Positions 1 through 6,931 of a stretch of 9,911 bases of DNA are shown here, piece after piece. The notes under the pieces were generated by a model, which was not told the DNA's origin, made no database searches, and saw nothing but the letters and a program-made list of their open reading frames with translations. This DNA comes from Nitrospirota bacterium (GTDB lineage: Bacteria > Nitrospirota > Thermodesulfovibrionia > Thermodesulfovibrionales > Magnetobacteriaceae): positions 1 to 9,911 of the forward strand of contig JADFXZ010000077.1 in NCBI GenBank assembly GCA_015233265.1. Direction: 5' to 3'. Both the position numbers and the translations under genes were made by a program. Numbering within the stretch: the stretch's first letter is position 1; the number at the start of each line of letters is the position of its first letter.

Positions 1-20
1 ACGAAGGGGAGACGTTCTGA
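1..20 (+). CDS. Possible 3' end of an upstream gene (partial)
   Basis: In the third forward frame the window opens with codons for E-G-E-T-F and then a TGA stop at 18-20, two bases before the cheD start. Close packing of this sort is usual in the tightly spaced gene run that follows, and cheD commonly lies behind another chemotaxis gene. Only five codons are visible, so the protein cannot be identified, and the open frame could be chance. Confidence 0.3.
6..11 (+). promoter_or_regulatory. Ribosome binding site of cheD
   Basis: GGGGAG lies 11 nt before the ATG at 23. It is purine-rich and matches the anti-Shine-Dalgarno sequence reasonably well, at slightly long spacing. It supports the ATG at 23 over any later start. 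It would sit inside the end of the preceding gene if that gene is real. Confidence 0.5.
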
Positions 21-22
21 CC

Positions 23-481
23 ATGAAAGAGCATTTTTTATATCCTGGCACACTCTACGCCGATAAGGCACCAACGGCTGTTACAACGATACTAGGGTCA
101 TGTGTTGCGGTATGTTTTTGGGACATGGTGTTAAAAATTGGGGGGATGAACCACTACCTGCTCCCGCTGTGGAACGGTGAGGGGCTTCCCACGCCTAAGT
201 TTGGCAACATTGCCATTACGAAATTGCTAGAGAAGATGTTGTCCTTTGGCTGTACAAAGAAGAACTTGCAGGCAAAGGTCTTTGGCGGGGCGGCATTGAT
301 GGCCTCAAGCTCCGGGCTTTTAAACGTGGGGGAGAGAAATATTCTCATAGCCGAGGATGTGTTAGCTGAAGAGGGCATAAGAATCATCGCCTCGGACGTT
401 GGGGGAAATCAAGGACGTAAGATGATCTTCCAGTCTGAGACGGGCGGTGTTTTGATGAAAAAGGTACAGAAATCCGTATAG
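23..481 (+). CDS. cheD: Chemoreceptor glutamine deamidase CheD
   Basis: CheD hydrolyses specific glutamine side chains of methyl-accepting chemotaxis proteins to glutamate. In several bacteria it also pairs with the CheY-P phosphatase CheC. It acts in the cytoplasm on receptor tails. At 152 residues it has the usual family length. The signature LGSCVAVCFWD (residues 24-34) holds the nucleophile Cys27, and GGMNHYLLP (40-48) holds His44. Thr21 completes the triad. These are the numbers I recall for Thermotoga maritima CheD, so no N-terminal residues seem missing. KVFGGAALM (85-93) and the C-terminal GGNQGRKMIF stretch are also typical. It ends 20 nt before gyrB. No other che gene is visible in the window, though one could lie just upstream. 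Function is known from the family; the partner receptors are not shown here. Confidence 0.95.
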   Translation: MKEHFLYPGTLYADKAPTAVTTILGSCVAVCFWDMVLKIGGMNHYLLPLWNGEGLPTPKFGNIAITKLLEKMLSFGCTKKNLQAKVFGGAALMASSSGLLNVGERNILIAEDVLAEEGIRIIASDVGGNQGRKMIFQSETGGVLMKKVQKSV

Positions 482-490
482 ATTAATTAA

Positions 491-495
491 GAGGT
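491..495 (+). promoter_or_regulatory. Ribosome binding site of gyrB
   Basis: GAGGT is placed 6 nt before the ATG at 502, just after the cheD stop. It fixes the start at 502, which gives the protein an extension of about 28 residues before the conserved ATPase domain. No other in-frame ATG occurs before Met48, which lies inside the conserved block. Confidence 0.7.
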
Positions 496-501
496 AAAAG
501 A

Positions 502-2943
502 ATGGGAGATGTTCAAAAAGGTGGTGTGCAAAACGCTGACCAGACGCCGGTTAAGCCATTAGAGCCAAATGGGCAGAATGACTATCAGGCGGAGTCAATA
601 AAAATCCTTAAAGGGCTTGAGGGTGTCAGGACAAGACCAGCCATGTACATAGGCTCTACCGGTGTTGACGGCCTTCACCATCTTGTCTATGAGGTTGTTG
701 ACAACAGCGTAGATGAGGCACTCGCTGGTCATTGTACAAATATTGAAGTAATGCTCCACCACGACGGCAGTTGCTCAGTTATGGATGACGGCAGGGGGAT
801 TCCAACCAATGTCCACGCCGATGATCCCGAAGGCAGAACTGCCGCCGAGATAGTCTTAACAGAGTTGCACGCTGGGGGTAAGTTCGACTCTTCCGCATAT
901 AAAATCTCGGGCGGCCTTCATGGGGTTGGCGTCTCTGTGGTAAATGCCCTAAGTCAATGGCTGGAGCTTGAGATAAGAAGAGACGGCAAGGTCTATCAGC
1001 AGCGATTCGAGAGGGGTTTTCCCCAGGGTGGCCTAAAGCAAGTTGGTGATACTAAACGCAAGGGTACAAAGATAGTCTTCAAGGCAGACCCGGAAGTGTT
1101 TGAAACGACGGAGCTGAGTTTCGATGTCTTATCTCAAAGGCTCAGAGAGCTTGCCTTTTTGAATAAGGGTCTGAAGATCACCATTGAAGACGAAAGAAGC
1201 GATAAGAAGAATGAATTTATATATTCAGGGGGCATACTATCCTTTGTTGAGCATATAAATGTAAATAAAAGCGTCATTCAGGACAAACCCCTGTATATTA
1301 GCGGGGAAAAAGACGGCGTGATAGTGGAAATAGCTATGCAGTACAACGACGGCTACGCCGAAATGATTTATTCGTTTGCTAATAATATCAATACACGAGA
1401 AGGCGGCACACACCTAAGCGGCTTTAAGTCTGCCCTGACCAGAAGCACTAACTCGTATATCTCCGCCGCCGGCCTCTTAAAGACAGGCTCGCTATCGGGC
1501 GAAGACGTAAGAGAAGGACTTGCAGCGGTTATTAGCGTAAAGCTGCCTAATCCCCAGTTCGAGGGACAGACAAAGATGAAGCTTGGCAATACCGACGTCA
1601 AGGGCATCGTCGAGTCGATATGCAATGAAAAGCTCAGTGTGTATTTCGAGGAAAACCCATCGGCGGCAAGAAAGATAATAGACAAGGCAGTCCAGGCCCT
1701 AAGGGCGCGCGACGCTGCCAGAAAGGCGCGTGAGCTTACGCGTAGAAAGGGCGCGCTTGAAGACTTAGGGCTGCCCGGCAAACTTGCCGATTGCTCAGAG
1801 AAAGACCCCGCCCTCAGTGAGATATTTATCGTAGAGGGGGACTCAGCGGGAGGCTCGGCAAAACAAGGGCGCAACCGGCGGTATCAGGCAATACTGCCCC
1901 TAAGGGGCAAAATCCTCAACGTCGAGAAGGCCAGATTTGACAAGATGCTGTCCTCTGAGGAGATCCGCATACTTATCACCGTGCTTGGCACAGGCATCGG
2001 CTCAGACGAGTTTGACATCGCAAAGCTGCGCTACCACAGGGTAGTGCTGATGACTGACGCCGATGTTGACGGCGCGCACATTCGCACACTGCTACTGACT
2101 TTTTTTTACCGCCAGATGCCCGAGGTTATAGAACGCGGCTACCTATACATTGCCCAGCCGCCGCTGTATAAGGTAAAAAAGGGCAAGACTGAGAAATATA
2201 TTCAAAACGACGCCGAACTCCAGGACATGCTCTATGAGCTGGTAGCAGCCGAACTAGAGGTCCTAGTCAAGGGCAACAGGCTCAAGGGAAAGACCTTCAT
2301 GCCGTATTTAAAGCGCCTCGTGAATTTTGAAAAACTCATAGACTGGCACTCAAAGCGGCGAAAAGACGCCGATGTGCTGAAATTTCTGCTAAGATCGAAA
2401 GATTTGGATACAATTATCAAAAGTGAGACGGCCCTTGCTAATCTGATGTCGAAGTTAAAGGAAGAGCTGTCGGAGACCGAAACTGGTGAGATTGAGTTTG
2501 ACTCGGAGCACCAGAGCTTCTCTGCCGCGATAATAAGAAAGTCTAACGTGCTGAATTTAAACGCGGAATTCGTCCACTGCCCTGAGTTTAAAGAGCTGAG
2601 GTCATACTACACCATAGTAGAGGAACTAGGAGACCCGCCCTATATGCTTTGGTATCAGGGGCAGGATCAACGCCTTGAGACAACGGCAGAACTTTTGGAT
2701 TTCATCATGAAGGCAGCCAAAAAGGGACTGAACATTCAGCGATATAAGGGACTTGGTGAGATGAACCCCCAGCAGCTCTGGGAGACCACAATGGACCAGG
2801 AGCGGCGCATCCTGCTTCAGGTGACCATAGATGACGCCGTAGAGTCTGACGGCCTGTTTACGATATTAATGGGAGACCAGGTAGAGCCAAGAAAGGATTT
2901 CATTACAAGACATGCCCTCGAAGCCCGAAATATAGATATATAA
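502..2943 (+). CDS. gyrB: DNA gyrase subunit B (ATPase/TOPRIM)
   Basis: GyrB is the ATP-hydrolysing subunit of the A2B2 gyrase that introduces negative supercoils. The GHKL ATPase domain starts near residue 30. Glu64 (catalytic base), Asn68 (Mg/ATP) and Asp95 in DDGRGIP match E. coli Glu42, Asn46 and Asp73. Arg160 matches Arg136, whose loss gives aminocoumarin resistance, so the site looks sensitive. The TOPRIM domain has EGDSAGG with Glu445, and DADVDG with Asp519, Asp521 and Asp523. KGLGEMNPQQLW (749-760) is the conserved tail motif that contacts GyrA. Residues of roughly 580-735 form an insert within TOPRIM, as in E. coli (804 aa). At 813 aa this is the long Gram-negative form rather than the ~640-aa form. 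The ~28 residues before the ATPase domain are polar, Gln/Pro-rich and probably disordered. gyrA follows after 26 nt. Confusion with ParE is unlikely given the gyrA neighbour and the insert. Confidence 0.98.
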   Translation: MGDVQKGGVQNADQTPVKPLEPNGQNDYQAESIKILKGLEGVRTRPAMYIGSTGVDGLHHLVYEVVDNSVDEALAGHCTNIEVMLHHDGSCSVMDDGRGIPTNVHADDPEGRTAAEIVLTELHAGGKFDSSAYKISGGLHGVGVSVVNALSQWLELEIRRDGKVYQQRFERGFPQGGLKQVGDTKRKGTKIVFKADPEVFETTELSFDVLSQRLRELAFLNKGLKITIEDERSDKKNEFIYSGGILSFVEHINVNKSVIQDKPLYISGEKDGVIVEIAMQYNDGYAEMIYSFANNINTREGGTHLSGFKSALTRSTNSYISAAGLLKTGSLSGEDVREGLAAVISVKLPNPQFEGQTKMKLGNTDVKGIVESICNEKLSVYFEENPSAARKIIDKAVQALRARDAARKARELTRRKGALEDLGLPGKLADCSEKDPALSEIFIVEGDSAGGSAKQGRNRRYQAILPLRGKILNVEKARFDKMLSSEEIRILITVLGTGIGSDEFDIAKLRYHRVVLMTDADVDGAHIRTLLLTFFYRQMPEVIERGYLYIAQPPLYKVKKGKTEKYIQNDAELQDMLYELVAAELEVLVKGNRLKGKTFMPYLKRLVNFEKLIDWHSKRRKDADVLKFLLRSKDLDTIIKSETALANLMSKLKEELSETETGEIEFDSEHQSFSAAIIRKSNVLNLNAEFVHCPEFKELRSYYTIVEELGDPPYMLWYQGQDQRLETTAELLDFIMKAAKKGLNIQRYKGLGEMNPQQLWETTMDQERRILLQVTIDDAVESDGLFTILMGDQVEPRKDFITRHALEARNIDI

Positions 2944-2954
2944 TATAGATACTC
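2929..2954 (+). repeat. 13-nt tandem repeat across the gyrB stop
   Basis: AATATAGATA occurs at 2929-2938 and again at 2942-2951, a direct repeat with a 13-nt period. The first copy encodes the last residues of GyrB (N-I-D-I) and the second begins within the TAA stop codon. The normal GyrB ending suggests the protein is intact, so the extra copy simply sits in the short gyrB-gyrA spacer. Confidence 0.6.
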
Positions 2955-2960
2955 AGGAGA
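2955..2960 (+). promoter_or_regulatory. Ribosome binding site of gyrA
   Basis: AGGAGA ends 9 nt before the ATG at 2970. It is the strongest Shine-Dalgarno match in the window and fixes the gyrA start. Confidence 0.75.
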
Positions 2961-2969
2961 GAACTCACT

Positions 2970-5384
2970 ATGTCCACCATACAAGTAAGCATCGAAGAGG
3001 AGATGAAGGTCAGCTACCTCGACTACGCAATGAGCGTAATCATTGGCAGGGCGCTGCCTGAGGTCAGAGACGGCCTCAAACCAGTGCAGAGGAGGATTCT
3101 CTATGCGATGTTTCGCGAGGGGCTGCTCTCAACGCGGCGGTATTCAAAATGCGCCGGTGTCGTTGGCGAGGTTCTAAAGAAATATCACCCTCATGGCGAC
3201 AGCGCCGTCTATGACGCCCTTGTCAGGCTGGCGCAGGACTTTAACATGCGCTACCCGCTGATTGACGGGCAGGGGAACTTTGGCTCGATGGACGGAGACC
3301 CGGCGGCGGCCTACAGATATACGGAGGCGCGTCTGGCCAAGATTGCCGAAGAGCTGCTGCGCGACATCGACAAAGAAACAGTGGACTTTATATCCAATTT
3401 TGACGAGACCACAGAGGAGCCGCTTGTCCTGCCATCTACCATTCCTAATCTTATCATCAACGGCGCCTCAGGTATTGCCGTGGGAATGGCCACGAACATC
3501 CCGCCGCACAACTTGGGCGAGGTCACATCAGCACTGATACAGCTGGTTGACAACCCCGAGATAGGTGTACTGGAGCTGATGAAATATATCAAAGGGCCGG
3601 ACTTCCCTACTGGGGGGATAATCTTTGGCCTCAAAGGGATAAAGGACGCCTACGAGACGGGAAGGGGGCAGATTCGCGTCCGGGCAAAGGCCTCTTTCGA
3701 GCAGCGCTCAAGAGGCGGCGAGAGCATTATCATTGACGAGATGCCCTATCAGGTGAACAAGGCCCGGTTGATGGAGAAAATAGCCGAGCTGGTACGCGAA
3801 AAGAAGATTGAGGGCTTCTCCGACCTTAGAGACGAATCCGACCGCGACGGCATCAGGGTAGTCATAGAGTTAAAGAGAGATGAGATGCCACAGGTGGTGC
3901 TGAACAATCTTTATAAGCACACGCAGATGGAAGTGACCTTTGGCATTATAATGCTTGCCCTGTCGCACGGGCAGCCGCACGTGATGGGACTTAAGCGCAT
4001 ACTTTCTGAGTTTTTACAGCACAGAAGGGACGTTATCATCAGAAGGACGAAGTTTGACCTCAGAAAGGCCCAAGAGCGCGCCCATATATTGGAAGGTCTG
4101 AAGATTGCCCTTGACAACCTCGACGCGATAATAAAATTAATCAGGGCGGCAAGGACGCCGGATGAGGCAAGGCTTGGTCTTACAACACAGTTTCCGCTGA
4201 CGGTGATTCAGGCTAACGCGATATTGGATATGCGTCTGCAGCGCCTGACCGGCCTTGAAAGAGAGAAAATCATAAGTGAATATAACGAGGTGATAAAGGA
4301 GATAGAGCGCCTTACGGCAATCCTCGGCAGCGCCGCCCTTGTAGATCAGATAATCCGTGACGAGCTGATCGAAATAAATGAAAAATATGCGGACAGCCGC
4401 CGCACCGAAATAGTCTCAGACATTCAGGAAATCTCCATAGAAGACCTGATTACCGAAGAGGAGATGGTCATCACCGTATCACACAATGGTTACATAAAAC
4501 GTAATCCCATCTCTGAGTATCGCAGACAGCGCAGGGGCGGCAAGGGATCTCTGAGCATGGAGACCCGCGAAGAGGACTATGTTAAACAATTATTCATAGG
4601 CTCAACACATGACTACATACTGTTCTTTTCGAACTTAGGAAGGCTCTATTGGCAGAAGATTTATCAAATCCCCGAGGCAGGCCGCTCAGCTAAGGGCAAG
4701 GCCATAGTTAATTTGCTGCAGCTGCAATCGGGTGAGAAAATAGCCACAGCCCTGCCCGTAAAGGGCTTCGACACGGGATATTTGATGATGTTTACAAAAA
4801 AAGGCATAGTAAAAAAGACAGAACTCAGTGAATTTAGTAACCCGCGCGGCAAGGGTGTTATCGCCATCAACATAGATGATGACGACGAGCTGATAGCCGT
4901 CAGAGTAACAGACGGCAAGTCTGATATACTGATTGGCAGCAGCTACGGCATAGCGATTCGTTTTAACGAAGACGACGTCAGACCAACGGGCAGGTCATCG
5001 CGAGGGGTAATCGGCATAAGACTCAAAGAGGGAGATGTGGCAGTTGCAGCCGAGGTCATAGAAGAGCGCACAGCGCTTCTTACCGTTACTGAACTCGGGT
5101 TTGGAAAGCGCACAAAGACCAATGAATACAACGTGCAAAGCCGCGGCGGACACGGTGTAATCTCCATAAAGGTTACAGAAAAGGGCGGCAATGTCATAGG
5201 CCTGCTGCAGGTAAGAGACGAAGACGAAATAATGATAGTAACAAAGGCGGGCAAGCTGATTCGCACCTCGGTTGACGCCATTAATGTCATAGGCCGTAAC
5301 ACGCAGGGTGTGAAGGTAATGGATGTAGGCAAGGAAAACGCCATCGTGGGCATTGGCAAGGTTGCTGAAAAGGACAAGGAGTGA
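2970..5384 (+). CDS. gyrA: DNA gyrase subunit A (DNA breakage/rejoining)
   Basis: GyrA cuts and reseals the gate DNA segment and wraps DNA around its C-terminal domain. The winged-helix domain carries the catalytic Tyr117, preceded by Arg116, in AAAYRYTEARL; this matches E. coli Tyr122. The quinolone pocket reads HPHGDSAVYD, with Ser78 and Asp82 equivalent to Ser83 and Asp87, so no common resistance change is present. The tower and coiled-coil region runs to about residue 490. The C-terminal pinwheel begins with a perfect GyrA box, QRRGGKG, at 520-526. This box separates GyrA from ParC and is needed for negative supercoiling. Degenerate blade repeats follow, such as SNPRGKGV, GRSSRGVI and SRGGHGVI. 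The protein is 804 aa and lacks the long acidic tail of E. coli GyrA (875 aa). It is probably co-transcribed with gyrB. Confidence 0.98.
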   Translation: MSTIQVSIEEEMKVSYLDYAMSVIIGRALPEVRDGLKPVQRRILYAMFREGLLSTRRYSKCAGVVGEVLKKYHPHGDSAVYDALVRLAQDFNMRYPLIDGQGNFGSMDGDPAAAYRYTEARLAKIAEELLRDIDKETVDFISNFDETTEEPLVLPSTIPNLIINGASGIAVGMATNIPPHNLGEVTSALIQLVDNPEIGVLELMKYIKGPDFPTGGIIFGLKGIKDAYETGRGQIRVRAKASFEQRSRGGESIIIDEMPYQVNKARLMEKIAELVREKKIEGFSDLRDESDRDGIRVVIELKRDEMPQVVLNNLYKHTQMEVTFGIIMLALSHGQPHVMGLKRILSEFLQHRRDVIIRRTKFDLRKAQERAHILEGLKIALDNLDAIIKLIRAARTPDEARLGLTTQFPLTVIQANAILDMRLQRLTGLEREKIISEYNEVIKEIERLTAILGSAALVDQIIRDELIEINEKYADSRRTEIVSDIQEISIEDLITEEEMVITVSHNGYIKRNPISEYRRQRRGGKGSLSMETREEDYVKQLFIGSTHDYILFFSNLGRLYWQKIYQIPEAGRSAKGKAIVNLLQLQSGEKIATALPVKGFDTGYLMMFTKKGIVKKTELSEFSNPRGKGVIAINIDDDDELIAVRVTDGKSDILIGSSYGIAIRFNEDDVRPTGRSSRGVIGIRLKEGDVAVAAEVIEERTALLTVTELGFGKRTKTNEYNVQSRGGHGVISIKVTEKGGNVIGLLQVRDEDEIMIVTKAGKLIRTSVDAINVIGRNTQGVKVMDVGKENAIVGIGKVAEKDKE

Positions 5385-5405
5385 CAGCTATATTCTTGGC
5401 GTCAC
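5381..5405 (+). other. Small hairpin over the gyrA stop codon
   Basis: GTGAC (5381-5385) pairs with GTCAC (5401-5405). GC (5387-5388) pairs with GC (5399-5400) across a single bulged A, leaving a 10-nt loop. The gyrA TGA lies in the 5' arm and the flippase ATG is 6 nt after the 3' arm. No T-run follows, so it is unlikely to be an intrinsic terminator. It may affect translation of the next gene, which has no visible ribosome binding site. The short stem could be chance. Confidence 0.3.
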
Positions 5406-5411
5406 ACAGCG

Positions 5412-6914
5412 ATGAGTAAGCAAGTCCCTCCCGCGGCGCCGCATGAAAACCCAATCGACCTGATTGTCAGAAACTACATCTTTATACTTATTTCAAGGGT
5501 GTTACGAATTGGCACTGGTTTTTTGCTCTTATTTGGCCTTGCAAGGAGCCTAGGTGTCAATGACTTTGGTAATTTTATATTTATCACCAACCTCACGGCA
5601 AGCGTTATGAGTGTCGCGTTTTATGGCATTGGGCAGACACTTGTGCGCGAGGTTTCGGGCGACAGGCAAAGGGCGGCCATTTATTTAGGCATCGCCTTTA
5701 AGCTGCGCGGGTATATTACGATTGCCGCCTTTACGGCCCTGATGATTGTCTCCGTTGCCATGAAGGTGGACAGACTTCTGTTCATTGCAATATTAATCGC
5801 CTCGTTGTCTGAGATATTTCGGGCATTTTCCGATTTAGCAAAGGATGTCTTCAGGGCATATGAAAAGATGCGCTACGAGATGTTTCTCACCACTATATAC
5901 TCAGCCCTTGTCCTGATATTTGTCTCAACCCTGATTCTGTTAAAGGGCGGGTACGCATACGTAATTGCCTCAATATGTGTGGCTAACGCCGTACAACTAT
6001 TTATCAGCATGAGGATTATGTCCGGAAAATTTACGAGGCCTGCGCGGCAGCTGCCTAAAGAACTATTCAGGACTTTTATTGTGAATTCTTTTAGTCTGGG
6101 ACTCGGGGTCTTGTTTGCACAGCTTTTGTCCAGAATACCGTCCTTGTTTTTAAAGGAGATTAAGGGTCCCGCCGATGTAGCATTTTTCGAGACCGGACAT
6201 GGGCTTATTATTCAAATTCTGATACTGAGCGAGATATTTGTTACAGTGTTTCTGCCGCGGCTGTCTATACTTGCCTCTGGCAGCGATTTCGAAAAAATTA
6301 AAAGCATGGGTAGGCGGCTCTTTAAGTTTTTTCTTTTGTTTTCTGTAAATATTTCTGTCGTATTTTTTTGCTTTTCAAAAGAGCTTATCTTGTTATTATA
6401 TGGGGCTAAGTATGGTCAATCAGCCGGTGTTTTGAGGGTATTGTCGTTTGCCGTGGCATTTTTATTTCTCACAAACTTTGTCCATATATTTTTAATATCG
6501 CTAAAGATGCAGAAGGAGTTTATAATGTGTAATCTTGTGCCGTTTATGTTTGTCAGTGTGTCAATGTTGTTTACTGTGCCGGCCTATGGATTTATGGGGG
6601 CTGCGGCATCGGGGGGGGCGGCGTATTTTGTCAGTTTTGTGTTATCGTGTTATATAGCAAACAGGAGAATATTTAAAATTCCGGTTGAAAGCACATTGAA
6701 GGTATTTATAGCCGCTGTTTTTGTTATAATAGGGCTATTGGCAATGGATGGTGTGTGGCTTGGGGTACGGCTCGTTATTGCCGAGGCCGCGTATGTGTTG
6801 TTAATTGTTGCACTTGGCGTTATCGATAAGGAGGATTGGGCATTCGTAGTGGATACGGCTCAGAGGTTGAAATTTATGAAATATTTCAGATTTTTCAAAG
6901 TGGGGCACCCCTGA
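5412..6914 (+). CDS. MOP-superfamily polysaccharide/lipid-linked glycan flippase (Wzx-like)
   Basis: This is an integral inner-membrane protein of 500 aa with about 12-14 hydrophobic segments, for example near residues 22-44, 90-118, 156-200, 218-240, 262-285, 302-323, 340-364, 371-417 and 428-472. The N-terminal block LARSLGVNDFGNF (43-55) matches the usual opening of the polysaccharide-synthesis/Wzx families, which move undecaprenyl- or other lipid-linked sugars to the outer face of the membrane. The ATG at 5412 is the only reasonable start, but no Shine-Dalgarno is seen; coupling to gyrA 27 nt upstream is possible. The acyltransferase and radical SAM genes behind it suggest an envelope lipid or glycolipid as the cargo (inference). 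A G8 tract falls in codons 400-403. The T-rich stretches largely reflect Phe/Leu/Ile content and are not strong evidence for transfer. The substrate is unknown, and a MurJ role is less likely on sequence style. Confidence 0.85.
   Translation: MSKQVPPAAPHENPIDLIVRNYIFILISRVLRIGTGFLLLFGLARSLGVNDFGNFIFITNLTASVMSVAFYGIGQTLVREVSGDRQRAAIYLGIAFKLRGYITIAAFTALMIVSVAMKVDRLLFIAILIASLSEIFRAFSDLAKDVFRAYEKMRYEMFLTTIYSALVLIFVSTLILLKGGYAYVIASICVANAVQLFISMRIMSGKFTRPARQLPKELFRTFIVNSFSLGLGVLFAQLLSRIPSLFLKEIKGPADVAFFETGHGLIIQILILSEIFVTVFLPRLSILASGSDFEKIKSMGRRLFKFFLLFSVNISVVFFCFSKELILLLYGAKYGQSAGVLRVLSFAVAFLFLTNFVHIFLISLKMQKEFIMCNLVPFMFVSVSMLFTVPAYGFMGAAASGGAAYFVSFVLSCYIANRRIFKIPVESTLKVFIAAVFVIIGLLAMDGVWLGVRLVIAEAAYVLLIVALGVIDKEDWAFVVDTAQRLKFMKYFRFFKVGHP
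6611..6618 (+). repeat. G8 homopolymer in the flippase gene
   Basis: Eight uninterrupted G residues span codons 400-403 (Ser-Gly-Gly-Ala). Gain of one G would reach a TAA, and loss of one a TAG, within about 25 codons. Either change would remove the last ~80 residues, including the final membrane segments. Confidence 0.9.
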
Positions 6915-6931
6915 TGGTGTTTAAGATATGA
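6914..6931 (+). other. Five-codon overlapping mini-ORF at the flippase-acyltransferase junction
   Basis: The flippase TGA overlaps an ATG at 6914-6916 as TGATG. That ATG opens a five-codon frame (M-V-F-K-I), whose TGA at 6929-6931 overlaps the acyltransferase start as ATGA. No Shine-Dalgarno is seen for the start at 6928. The arrangement could hand ribosomes from one gene to the next, but no evidence beyond the geometry exists. Confidence 0.25.

Noticed and set aside
1368..1874. 168-codon reverse-strand ORF inside gyrB
   Set aside because: It is fully covered by strongly conserved GyrB sequence on the + strand, its protein is a low-complexity Ser/Ala/Leu-rich shadow, and no ribosome binding site or family motif is seen.
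3180..3330. Quinolone-resistance changes in gyrA
   Set aside because: Ser78 and Asp82 are the sensitive-type residues and the surrounding pocket is normal.
4943..5377. 144-codon reverse-strand ORF inside gyrA
   Set aside because: It lies over the conserved GyrA pinwheel blades and its sequence is Ser/Thr/Pro-rich as expected from the complement of that coding frame.
5412..6914. Horizontal transfer of the flippase gene based on T-rich composition
   Set aside because: The T-rich stretches coincide with membrane segments coded by Phe, Leu, Ile and Val, which explains the bias without transfer.
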